A stretch of 64,000 nt of DNA from Aphanomyces cochlioides. Lineage: Eukaryota > Oomycota > Saprolegniomycetes > Saprolegniales > Verrucalvaceae. Made by a program: the position numbers and the translations under genes. Below the pieces are notes generated by a model. That model was not told the origin of the DNA, searched no databases, and was given only the letters and a program-made list of their open reading frames with translations. The stretch covers positions 682,001 to 746,000 of the forward strand of contig JAHQRK010000027.1 in assembly GCA_019828595.1 (NCBI GenBank), read 5' to 3'. Positions 39,235 to 52,588 of this stretch are shown one piece after another. The stretch's first letter is position 1, and each line of letters begins with the position of its first letter.

Positions 39235-41678
39235 ATGAGCACCAAGCCAGAGAACACGACGCCTGAACCTGTACGACCGACGTACTTCCAAGAAATTTAA
39301 GGTTTTCTTATAGGAAGAGGAAGTCTCTCCTTTCTTCAAAGCGTGCCGAGCGGGAGACGTCGAAGCTGTCAAGGAATTCCTCCGCGACCTGGACATCGAC
39401 GTGAACAAACCAGACGAGGTGAGAGTCACTTGGGAAGAAATGGAAGGACGGGGTGTTCATCTATTGTCATAGAACGGGGTCACAGGTCTCATTGCAGCCA
39501 GTGAGACGTCGCTCGATGTCGTAGATCTTTTGCTTCGTGATGATCGAATTAAGGTCAATGCTGTCGATAATGTAAGCATCAATTGGACAATACGCGGACT
39601 TGACATTTTTGATGTTTTAGGAAGGCATTTCTGGCTTTATGGAAGCATGTGGCTCTGGCAATGTCGCCATAGTGTCGAGATACCTTGAAGAACCGACTCT
39701 CAATATGAACCACATGAACTCAGTAAACATATCGACTCATTGATTGATGACCTGACTTTTCTCAAGCGAGGTATGAGTGGTTTTGTTGTGGCTTGCATGG
39801 TTGGCCGCACGGAAGTTGTTGAGCTTCTAAAAAACAAACCGCAACTCGATCAATTGCATCTTAGCATGGTTTGATACAACATACGAGCTCGCTTAACAAA
39901 ACTTCTAGGGAGTCTACTTCGCCTGTACGAGCGGAAGCGTTGAAGCACTCGACATTTTGCTGGCCTTGGACAAGGTTGATGTCAATATCGCTGATCCAGT
40001 AATATTTTCTCTCTCTCGTTGTGGACTTCATTACTTCCAGGCGCATGGTAATACACCTCTCATCGTTACTAGCCAGTTTGGCCATACAAAGGCAGTGGAG
40101 CGCCTACTGAAAGTCGAAAACATCCGCGTGAATCACCAAAATAAGGTAAATTTCATTTTTACCCATCAAAAATTGAACGAAATAATGTGGCAGCACGGTG
40201 GTACTGCTTTTCGATCTGCTTGCAGTAAGGGACACGCTGAGATTGTTGACTTGCTTCTGAAATATCCTGGCATTAACACGGACGAAGTGTCTGAGGTACG
40301 TTCGCATTGCTCTATGTAAGTTTGCTCATTTATATCAAGGGCTTGGTTGACGCGATTGGAAATGGCCATAGTGGTTTGGTGAAAACCCTTCTAGCCCATC
40401 CTCAAGTGGACATAAACCATTCTGTCAATCCCAGTGGTTCATCGGTACGTCAACTCCATCACGTTTGACCTGATACATCATTACAGCTGCATGTGACAGC
40501 TTTGGCGTTGGCAGCTGCTAGTGGACAAACTTCCTTGGTTGAAGAGCTACTTCAAATTCCTTCGATTCAAGTCAATCCAGTGGACAACACTTACATGTCA
40601 GCACTAGTCCAAGCGAGCTTCACTGGACAGCTTGATGTGGTTTCTGTGCTTTTGAAACATCCTGGAATTGACGTCAATCAAACAAATGAGGTGGATGTGC
40701 ATTCAGTGCAATTGCGATTTCACATTGGCCATAGTTCGAAAACAACGCCTTGTTTGCAGCTGTTGCTCATGGTCACGTCGAGACTGCGTTGCAATTGCTT
40801 GAGTTCTCCGCTTTGGACGCGCACAATGTCAATCAGGTAAGAGCTATATGTGCCTGGAGCATTTCGTCAGCGTACTTAGGTCGGACAAAACGCTTTCATG
40901 ATCGCCAGCTGCTTGGATCAAGTGGAAGTTGTTAATAAGATCATCGCCAGACCTGGTTTGGATATTAACGCTGCTGATGCGGTTGCCGATTTATCTTTAC
41001 TCGTTTGACAATCAAGTAGGATGGCAAGACAGCGCTGCTTTTGGCGTGTTCCAAGAATGCAGTTCTGGCTTTGCCACTCTTGCTTGCTCACCCTGATATC
41101 GATGTCAACAAAACTGACAATGTATGTCCGTCATTGAAACACCCGGCATGGCGATTGTTTTTGTAGAATGGATCGTCAGCTCTGTTGATTACATGCGCGA
41201 CTGGAAACAAAGAAATTTTGCGCCTTCTTCTTGCTCACGACAAAATCGATGTCAACCAGAAGAACAAGGTACAAGGTTCCATGGCAGTCTTCGCATTCTA
41301 AACTCTAAACAGGATGGAACGACAGTTTTCTTTGGGGCTACATTGAATGGTGCGCTTGAAATTCTTCCTATCTTGCTCGCGGATGCACGTGTTGATGTGA
41401 ATGCTAAGGATGGAGTGCGGTGCTATTTGTGACTTGTCTAATGCAGATTCTGTAGCGAGGAAACACTCCATTGATGGCGGCATGCATGACAAGACAAATC
41501 AACGTGGTAAATCTCTTGTTGACGCACCCAGCTGTCGACGCCACGGCGACAAACAATGTATGTTTTCAGACACAATTGATTCTGACGATGATTTGGACAG
41601 GAGGGCAAGACCGTCAAGGATATTGCTACGTCCAATTACTACCTTGACATTTCGGATGTCGTCGCGGCTTTGAAGTAG
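39235..41678 (+). CDS. Ankyrin-repeat protein 1 (17 exons, one repeat per exon)
   Basis: Seventeen exons, every intron in phase 0: 39235-39270, 39314-39418, 39473-39571, 39621-39722, 39767-39868, 39909-39998, 40041-40145, 40194-40295, 40340-40444, 40487-40690, 40735-40836, 40880-40981, 41020-41121, 41167-41268, 41313-41414, 41456-41557, 41601-41678. The product is 579 residues. Almost every internal exon is 90-105 nt and codes one ankyrin repeat ending in a (D/N)VN-type turn; exon 10 (204 nt) holds two. Typical cores are GFMEACGSGNVAIVSRYL and TPLIVTSQFGHTKAVERLL. No other domain is present. Introns are mostly 38-55 nt. Ankyrin arrays mediate protein binding; the partner is unknown. A related, larger gene follows in tandem. 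Confidence 0.88.
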
Positions 41679-42547
41679 TAAAATGAAAAGTAGAGCCCAT
41701 GTTCCCAAAGAGTGAAAGTTCAAGATACATTTAATCCACAATCTCCAATTCTCCACTCTCTTGATCTGCTTTCCATTTCATCTGTCGATATCGTCGAGCA
41801 ATTCAAATCAAAGGCAGCTCGACACTGCGGAACCCTGGATTTGCTCTAATTTCAGCTTTACATAGATGAGGAATGTTCTATCTTCGTCGTCTTAACTTGC
41901 CCACGTTGTACAAACACTGTGGTCTCAATCTATTATCTATTAATAGTATCCTTCATCCATTTCGAAAGGCATTTGAAACGTGTGAAATTACACATCCAAC
42001 CACAAGAGGCATCTGCGAAGTGTTAAATTCAAATCCCCGGCAGCCTTAACATCTCGGGCATGTGCAGTCATCCAAACTATTCCTCAAAGTGAAATGAATA
42101 CCTTATGAAGGTCAATCATTTGCTCCTTGGGCTACTACATTTGCTTTTCATCAACACAAACATGGACAAACCTCAGTTTCTTTCTGTCCCAGCCTCTCAA
42201 GAAGTTCTGCAGGCAATTAGACATGATTGATTAAGGAGCTCGCAACGCTGCTGTAATCACGTTGATGTTCTGTCAACCTGTGGTCTGGTTGTTGTGGCCG
42301 CGTCGTGACTCACTGATTACCCTGTGCTCGATTGTCCGATTTGTTCTTCAAGCTGAAAACTACATCGAAGTTATTCTTCCAGTCCCCAGTCATGCCTAGC
42401 ATCACAAAGCCATATAATTAGCTCTGACAACTGCTTGCGCGTATGGGTGACGACATGTGAAGAGGAACAAGAAAGAGGAAGGGATTTCCATCGGCATCGA
42501 GATTCGTCAATGACGTGATATAAGACGAGTGTATCATCCGGATAAAG
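41679..42547. other. Intergenic region between the two ankyrin genes
   Basis: 869 bp. Small open frames on both strands are not supported by repeat motifs or splice signals. It presumably contains the promoter of the second ankyrin gene. I see no conserved element. Confidence 0.45.
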
Positions 42548-45500
42548 ATGTCGTTCCAACGAATTGCTTTCATTTCCAAATTTGCGCGCCGAACGATGAG
42601 CCCCGACCTGTTCTTCTTCTCAAGCTTTGAACCGGTAGGAAGACTGTCTGAAGGAACGAATGGATGGAGAACTCATAGGCGGAAGAACCATCACCAAGAG
42701 ATAAACCATACGTGCAAGCGTCCAAGGATGGCGACGTTGATGCACTCATCAAGTTCCTTGCTGAGGAAGATTTCAATCCGAATACTATTACACCGGTACG
42801 ACCGACTCATCATATGAAATGACTCATGGTGCTTTAAACCAGGGAATTGTATTGAGTCTGATGTTTGCAGCGGAGGAAGGATACCTTGATGTGATAAAAA
42901 TCCTCCAGCAGGAAGTTGAATTGGATGAACAGCAGCTTCACATTGTAGAGCCTCACGAAACAATGACAATCATAAGTTTCCATAGGGATACCTCACGGCC
43001 TGCGCACGTGGTCAAATTGAAATTGTTGAATATTTTCTTGCCACGCCTGGTGTGAATATTAACGTCACAGTGGGCGAACTCCATGCAATGAACGAAAATC
43101 CACCGGTAATTCTTACGATGCAATAGCGATCATAAAATATTCCAAGGATGAATGGAAAGAAACTCGCGAGGCCACTAGACTGTTCCGTGAAGATATCCGC
43201 CGGGAGCTCTTTCAGCGAGGAGTTCAAAGTGCAGAAATTGTAAGTGCATTCTTAAGATGAGATTGGCAACTCCTCATCAAAACCAGCCAAGCATCACGGG
43301 GCTCACATTAGCAACTCTGTACGGCCACGCTGCACTTGTGGAATGGATGCTTCATCAACCGAACATCAAAATCAATCAATCACGAATAGTACGTGTCTGG
43401 ATAAACTCGGTTGAGTCAAAACTATCATTTGAAGGCTGGTGTGATGCCCTTGGTCTCTGCTCTCACAGACAATCACGAAAATATTGTCCAGATGCTTCTC
43501 AATCACCCCGAGACAAACCTCGACGAAGCCAATCATGTACTAACTGGATCCTGTTATGTCCAACTGATTCGAGTGTCTAGATTGGTGGAACTCCTTTAAT
43601 CGTCGCAACAAAGAAAAACGAATCTGCTATTGTATCGTTCTTGCTTGAGCACAAAGTCAATGTCAATGCTACCGATTCCGTAAGCTATGTCGTCAAAGCT
43701 TTATGCATAAACACGAGCGACTAGATGGGTGAACACCTTTAATCTATGCTTGCATAAATGAAGCTGCGGAAATTGTCGAAACACTCTTGCGGCACCCCGG
43801 TGTCAATGTCAACGCAGTCGACAAGGTACTTAAATGCATTGAAAGTCAAACTCATTGGTACTTTAGACTGGACAAAGTGCATTAAGTATTCTCACTACTG
43901 TGGAAAATATCGCGTTGATGAAGCGATTGATGGCTCATCGGAATATTGATTTCCCGCCTCTTGTACTCCTTGGATTTGAATTTCTGGAAATAGCTCATGA
44001 CTTTGTAGGATGGGATGACAAAGCTAATGCACGCTGCCGCAGATGCATCGCTTCAAGATGTAGACACGATCCTGAGAAAATCTTTGACGACTTTGAATTC
44101 GGCCAACTTTGTTGACGCTCGTCACTTGGGCTACACTGCCTTAATATACGCTTGTCAAGGTGGTTTTACTCCAATTGTTCGGCGGTTTTTGGAGGAGCCT
44201 TCTCTAAATGTCCACCAGCAAAACAAGGTCACGACGTACTATCGAGATAGCTGAAACCCATGTAGGCATTTGAAACTGGATTTGTTCTTGCTTGCAAAGA
44301 AGGACAAACTGAAATTGCCAATCTTCTTTTACAAATTCCTGGCTTGAACGATGAGCAATTGGCACATGTACGACGAAATTCTCAACGAAAAACATTGATG
44401 GAATTTATGTGTAGGGTCTCTTCTGGGCAAGTCGTAATGGATTTAGCCTTATCGTCCAGAGTTTACTCCAGACTTCAGTGAACGTGAACACACCTGTGTT
44501 CATTCCTAGCTTGGTACTCAAGCCACTTCAAAGCTCCTCACTTCTCTTTTAGGAAGATATGACAACTTTGACAGCCGTCATTAAATCGTCGAATCGTAAT
44601 GGACGAACGAGTTTACAAGTTGCTTGTCGTCATGATCACCGAGATGTGGTGGCTCTCTTGCTACAACACCCAGATATTTTAGTGAACGTTGAGGATCCAG
44701 TAAGTGAGTCTCTGAAAACCTCTGATGTGATTATCTGCCCATAGCTTGGTGTTACGCCTCTGATTACGGCTTGCATAAAGAAAGATAAAGCGCTTGTTGA
44801 CCTTCTTTTGCAACATCCAGATATCGATGTCAACCAGAGAGACTATGTAGGAACTGCAGTGATTCTGCCTTCCAGAAATTTTGTAGTCGGATCGAACTGC
44901 GTTGATTGTAGCGACTCAATACGGCCAGTCTGAAATTGTTCGAGCATTACTCAAGCACCCAGAGATTTGGCCAATGTCTCCCGATCATGTATTTGTTCTC
45001 GCGAAATGAGCGAGACTCAATGTTGTCTAGATGGGGAATACTCCTCTCATGGTTGCATGTGCGAGGGGAAACGAAACCATCGTCGGTCTTTTGCTCCAGC
45101 ACCCTGAAGTTCACACTACTGTAGCAAATATGGTACGCCACGAGGGGATGGTTTAAATACCTTATTCGATTCAACAGGACACTGACACGCCTTTGAGTGT
45201 GGCCATATCTTGTGAATACGACAAATTGTCAAAATGCTCCTGATGGACAAGAACAAATTTGTCTTTCAAGCGTCTTGTGAATCTAACAATGTTGGAAACA
45301 TCGCTCAGATCTTGACGAAGAGCATGTTAGACCCCAACGACTTGAATGAGGTAAAATACTCTCAACAGCTTGGTCTTATGATGTTCCCTACAGAACGGAA
45401 GGACTGGTCTAATGACAGCAGCAACCGCTGGATCCATCGACGTTGTCGACTACTTGCTCGACGACCCAACCGTCGACATCAATTGCAAAAACCGAGTATT

Positions 45501-48137
45501 GCTCTTTGTATTCAGTCAGCATCATAACATTATCATAGAAAGGAGGCACGGCATTCATCTTTGCCTGCGAGCACGGAAACGTTTCCGTCGTCACACGTTT
45601 TTTGCAATCTCCGAACTTGGACTTTGGCTACAAGAAGAAAGTATTTACATCATGACTTACAACAAGCTCATCTTTTGTCAGAGCGGCCTTACTGCTTTTC
45701 TGTATGCATGTCTTGAAGGTCAAGATGAAGTTGTAGCACTGCTAGCGCAATGCGATCAAATTGACGACGAGCAACTCCACATTGTACGCCGTGAGATTGG
45801 TTGCCGATGATCATTGTGAGTAGGGATTTGTCGCCGCATGCTCTCGTGGGCATTTGAGTGTCGTCAAGTATTTCTTGGATTTCCACGACATTAACGTAAA
45901 CAATGGATGCAGCGAGCTCTTCGCCTTTGCTGAGTATAGCAAGTCTATGTGCGAAAAGGTAGGCTATGAATAAAATTCGACTTGAATCACTGCAACACAG
46001 AACGAATGGCGCGATTGGCACGACATGGTGGAGGCTTTTCGAGAAATGTTTGTTGCTGGTTTACGCATCTTGGGTCTTGAACTACCCGACACGGTACGCC
46101 TTGTTGAAGACAAAATTGCCAAGATCTATCTTTGTAGCTTGCCGTCACTGGCCTGTTCTTAGCTGTGGTCGGTGGTCACACAAGTGTTGTGAAATATTTG
46201 GTTGAGCAACCGGCAATTCAAGTGAACCAAGTTGAAGGAGTACGTCAGCTTTTTGCAGACGACGTTTAGTTTTCATGTAGACCTTGGGGGTCCCGCTTGT
46301 TGATGCTGTGAAGAACTCATTCACCGAGATCGCTGAAGCGTTGATGGCCCATAGCAGTATTCTCGTTGATGAACCCAACATTGTACAGAGACTATTTACA
46401 GCATCGAGCTAACTTTCTTTTAGAAAGGAGAGACGGCATTGATGTATGCTGCTGAAAAGAACGACACAAAGCTCGTCGAAAACCTTTTGCAAGCATCCTA
46501 TGTCGATGCCAGTCGCGAGTGCGCTGTAACATTTTTCTTCTGACAAATTCTGACCATCCTCTTGAGCAGGCCGAGTCAACTGCACTTGTTCGTGCATGCG
46601 CTGCCGGGGCTGTTGATACAGCATCAATGTTGTTGAGTCGCCCAGATATCAACGTTAATCATGTCGATAAGGTGCAGACACCGAATTTCACCTTGACTAA
46701 ACCAAACTAGGAGGGACGTTCGGCATTGAGTATTGCCACCAGCACTGGTGACCAAGATCTCTTGAAATTAATTCTCAACCATCCAAATGTCGACGTTCCA
46801 GACGAAGTAAGTCATACTGCTGCTAGCTCTCGTCACATTTACTCCTTAGCTTGGACAAACTGAGCTCATGAAAGCTTGTGCAAAGGGAGCAGTTGATCAA
46901 GTTGATAACTGCTTCAACGCTCAAACGTGTCAGTAAACTCCGTCAATTTTTTAAGCAACACGCACAATGGCTACACTCCATTCATGTACGCTTGCGAGGC
47001 CGGACACATTAAAGTTGTACACCGACTGCTGAAAGAGCCCAAGCTCCGCCTCACTTACAAAACGACGGTATGGAAATCTCAACTGAAACAAGTTTACCTC
47101 AGCTCCTTGACAGAAAAAGGAATCAGCCTTGGTGGCCGCCAGTCAAAATGGGCATGACGCTATCGTCCAATTGTTGCTGGAGCACTCCCAGACGTATGAC
47201 GAAGATGACTTGGACCTCGTACGCATTCAGCTCTTCTGTGGTTTCTCACTCTTGTTAGTCGTTGTTCTGGGCCTGCCGCAATGGCTATCCCAACGTGGTC
47301 AACATCCTCATGAAGACACCAGTGGATGTCAACAAGTTTACCGATGCACTTGGAGAAGTACTTATGTCATTTATGACATTTCTAACTGTGTTGAAGGACG
47401 ATGTCTCGGATTCAGCTCGCTTGTTCCGCAAGGGCAAAACGCCGTTGGAAGTGGCTTGTCGGCGCAATCATCCTGACGTAGTTGGATTGCTCTTGACTCA
47501 CGACAAGATCAGTGTCAACGTCACAGATGATGTATGAGCGTCCCTTTCACTCCTCTAAACTTTTTCGTAGGAGGGTTTCGCCCCTCTCATGACAGCATGC
47601 GCTAAGGGATACGATGAAGTTGCCAAGATGCTGTTACGACACCGCTCTCTGCGCGTGAACAAGCGCGGCTCAGTACGATGGAGAAAGCATCGGAGTTCAT
47701 AAATAATCATTCTTAGGCTGGAGACACTGCTCTTGGCATAGCAGTCCAATGTGGCTACCCCAGTATTGTGCATCTGTTGCTCCAGCATCCTGAAATCGAT
47801 GTCAACATTAAAGACGAGGTTAGTGACTCTGCAAATATGCGCTTTATGGTCTATGTAGATTGGTAACACACCTATCATTCTTAGCATCACGACGGGCGAC
47901 GTGGCTATCGTCCAAGAGCTGCTACAACATCCCAAGATTGATTTAATGGTGAAAAACAAGGTAGATCTCTGGCAAGAGTCACGTTTTTTACGCTTCTGTA
48001 TGAAGGCTTTATTGACGGCGATGGACATGGCGAGTGCACTGGGCAATGCCGAGATCCAACGCCTCGTCCGCGCCAAGTACCGCGAGCTCAAGAAGAATCG
48101 CAGCCGAGAGTACAAGGAAGGCTGCATCATTTCATAG
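42548..48137 (+). CDS. Ankyrin-repeat protein 2 (36 exons, three 1-base lesions)
   Basis: Exons: 42548-42634, 42679-42795, 42843-42944, 42986-43105, 43147-43239, 43287-43388, 43435-43536, 43581-43679, 43725-43825, 43867-43962, 44009-44227, 44266-44367, 44415-44495, 44553-44699, 44745-44846, 44887-44988, 45031-45132, 45178-45350, 45394-45495, 45539-45640, 45682-45783, 45824-45958, 46001-46093, 46138-46239, 46281-46382, 46424-46525, 46570-46671, 46711-46806, 46850-47067, 47114-47218, 47259-47357, 47433-47531, 47571-47672, 47717-47818, 47859-47960, 48006-48137. All joins are phase 0; most exons are one ankyrin repeat. Exons 9, 18 and 29 are each one base short of a multiple of three and read sensibly if one A is missing in a short A-run. 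About 1349 codons otherwise. The C-terminus is basic (YRELKKNRSREYK). Exons 3-11 resemble exons 21-29, so the gene contains a large internal duplication. Confidence 0.78.
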
Positions 48138-48226
48138 CTCAGTTCGCTTCTACCGGTAATGGGACATACCGGATAAATAATCCTCTGAAAATTAATATAT
48201 TGAAGTACAGTAATATTTATATTATC
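48138..48226. other. 3' region of ankyrin gene 2
   Basis: 89 bp, AT-rich, before the TAA that flanks the next MITE. Nothing coding. Confidence 0.4.
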
Positions 48227-48603
48227 TAAGGGTGCGTCTGGTAAATTTTCAAAATCAATGTGGCATTTTCAGCTATATTGGGATCAACGATTTATGGCAA
48301 ATTCAAAATGGAGGTAAAGCCTCTATTTCGTAAAATGGCATTTTGGGAGCCTCCAGTGAGTATATCCCAACCAAAAATATAGGATTTGGTGCAAAACTCT
48401 CTGAGATAATCAAGGTCATATTTTTACCTCAATTATTGAATTTGTTCTCAAAATGCCATTTTGGGCTTATTTATTGTAATATTTTCGTTTGCCAGACGGG
48501 CCCTAAACAAGTTCATATTTTGACCTAAATTATTGAATTTGGCCTCAAAATGGCATTTTGGGCCCATTTATTGTAATATTTTCGGTTGCCAGACGGGCCC
48601 TAA
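48227..48603. mobile_element. Harbinger-like MITE with a partly duplicated right end
   Basis: The complete copy runs from TAA 48227 with TIR GGGTGCGTCTGG to CCAGACGGGCCC followed by TAA at 48504-48506. A second copy of the right end (48507-48603, again ending GCCAGACGGGCCC-TAA) follows directly. The duplicated part is closer in sequence to the element at 37417. It is either a tandem duplication or an insertion of one element at the end of another. Confidence 0.7.
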
Positions 48604-48687
48604 ATATTTACCCTACGTTGTACTAGTACTACTGTAGTAGAATATTGAGGTCTTCTTTATTATCCGGATAGATATGTGAATTACCCA

Positions 48688-50630
<1,943 letters not shown>

Positions 50631-51247
50631 TTGGTGATCGAACGAAGTCGGTGCCGCCTATCGTTCAGATATTCTTTTTGCTCAATGAATCGAGGATTTC
50701 GGTTGTACCAGCGAAATCGGCGGCGTGATGCCATTGTTTCCTCCATGCATGAGCATGTACTATCAACCTTTTATTGGTGGAAACAAACTGCCAATACATG
50801 GGTACCTCATTTTAATGACATTAGGGTCTAGTTTATCTCTTTCTATATTTAAATGTAGATTAATGTATTTAGTTTTAGTGTACGTATTGGTAATGTAATT
50901 ATATATATTTAAAGTATACTATATTTAAATAGATTATGTTAAAGTGGAAGCCATGTCGAACAGAAGCTGAGCGAATGGACGATTCCACCATCGCCACGCA
51001 TGTTGCCCTAATGGCATGCGAATGAAGAAACTATGAGTATGCAGACTGCGTCAATGTTTTAGCTCGAAGTGTCTTGTCAAGCTGAGCACTGTATTTGAGC
51101 GCGAGTAGAATGCAGAAATCGACAAATGTGAAGACGTATAAATTGGAGTGCATTCTGTCGTTTCTGAATGAAATCCTGAAGCTTTGAGTGTATTCTTGGT
51201 GAAGGGATCAAAAGGAAGGGCACATAATGAGCTGGGAGGATGAACAT
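50631..51247. other. Intergenic region, PAP to FAM32A
   Basis: 617 bp with an AT-rich core (50830-50945). It contains the PAP promoter and the 3' region of the FAM32A gene. If PAP has a missing first exon it would lie here, around 50640-50770, where the minus strand has a basic open stretch. Confidence 0.45.
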
Positions 51248-51635
51248 CTAACCGTTACCAGCAGCAGATACACGTGGAATGTCGTGATGTTCCGAGAGGC
51301 TGCCCAAGTATTTGCTGTATTCATCCACGCGTTCGCGATACGTCTTGGACGCTTGCTTGGCAATTTCTTCTTCCTCCTAGGCAAGTATTTAATGTGAGAT
51401 AGGCTCAAGAATGGAATCAACGTACTCGCTTGGCCTTGAACTTTTCGTGTTTCTTTTGAGCGCGCGTTGGTCCTGCGATTGGGACAAGAATTTCCTCGTT
51501 TCCTTTGGTCTTTTCAAGTGAAGTCTCTTCTTTTTCTCGCTTTCGTTTCTTCTTGGACTTCTTCTTCTCCTTGAGCGGCATGCCCTTCAAGGCAAGCTTG
51601 CCTCCCATCACGTTCCCATACTTCTCGCCGTCCAT
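51248..51635 (-). CDS. FAM32A: FAM32A-like nuclear protein
   Basis: Two exons (51635-51426 and 51376-51248) give 112 residues, the usual length of FAM32A. The N-terminus has GGKLALKGMPLKEKKKSKKK, matching the K-L-x-L-K-G plus lysine-rich start of the family. The C-terminus has ASKTYRERVDEYSKYL and then LSEHHDIPRVS, the most conserved block. Human FAM32A is a component of the spliceosome at the exon-ligation (C*/P) stage. The middle of the protein is lysine- and glutamate-rich and likely disordered. The single intron is 49 nt. Confidence 0.93.
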
Positions 51636-52588
51636 GACGCCAAGCAATGAGATTTATTCTCAGAGGTCCTTGAAAAATATTGATTTATAGAGTTCTCTTA
51701 TTCCACTTAACCATTACCTCGCTTATAAAGGATAACTTTTTCCTCTCTAGAGTTGACAAGAAGTCACTGACGCAAGTGAAAACTATCGCCTAGTAGCAAA
51801 CCTTCAGCATTTACTTTATTCTATCGTGCAAAGCGGTCTACATTGCCATTTACTTTTGATGTCAAATTACCTTACCAGGTTACTCCTTAACGTTATCAAC
51901 TTTACTAAAAGCTTTCGTGAAACTTCATAGTCTTTAAACCCGATACTCCACGCTTCCTAACGACAAAGTCTACTCTAAGATGAGAGTAGGCTTACTGGTG
52001 CTAACCTGATGCAAAGATTATTATAGCATTGGTCAAGCTCATGATTAGTAAATTTACTGTTCGTCCTAAACGTCACTGCCTCCAATTCATGAAGTTCTCA
52101 TCAAGTTGGATAGTCAAGGCTACTGTAGACTACATAATCTGACGAGACAGAATCTTCCATTATGATTTCTTAGTCACTGGGCTTCTCGTTGGATGGCCAA
52201 GGTTTCCTCTGGCGGTAGCTGATTGCCAGTACAGTGGAAAGCATCCTGCATATAGAATACTCTGTCACGACCATTTACACGATTGTTTGCCGCCTATATT
52301 CCTCGGCCGAGTGATAACCCTACGCACATCGTCGTGCCCTCGATTTTTATGACAAAGCATCGTCATCCATCTAGTGCTGAAATTTCAACAAATAAAATAT
52401 GGCTAATTAAAAACTGCATTTAAATCCTACTAGTATTTTTTCAAGGAAATGTCTATTTCCCCCTCATTTCATATGGGCGTCATCGCGGGAGCTCACGGTT
52501 GTGCCCCCTAAGTGTCGGAAATGCTAGGCAAAAATGTATCAAAAATGAATTTTAGGGGGGGAATAGCCAAAATGGGGGGGGGGGAATA
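51636..52588. other. Intergenic region before the Tc1 element
   Basis: 953 bp with no supported gene. A G-run (9-11 G) lies near 52574-52584, just outside the Tc1 end, and a GGGGGG-containing segment at 52554. The region 51780-52330 has balanced composition without open frames on either strand. Confidence 0.45.
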
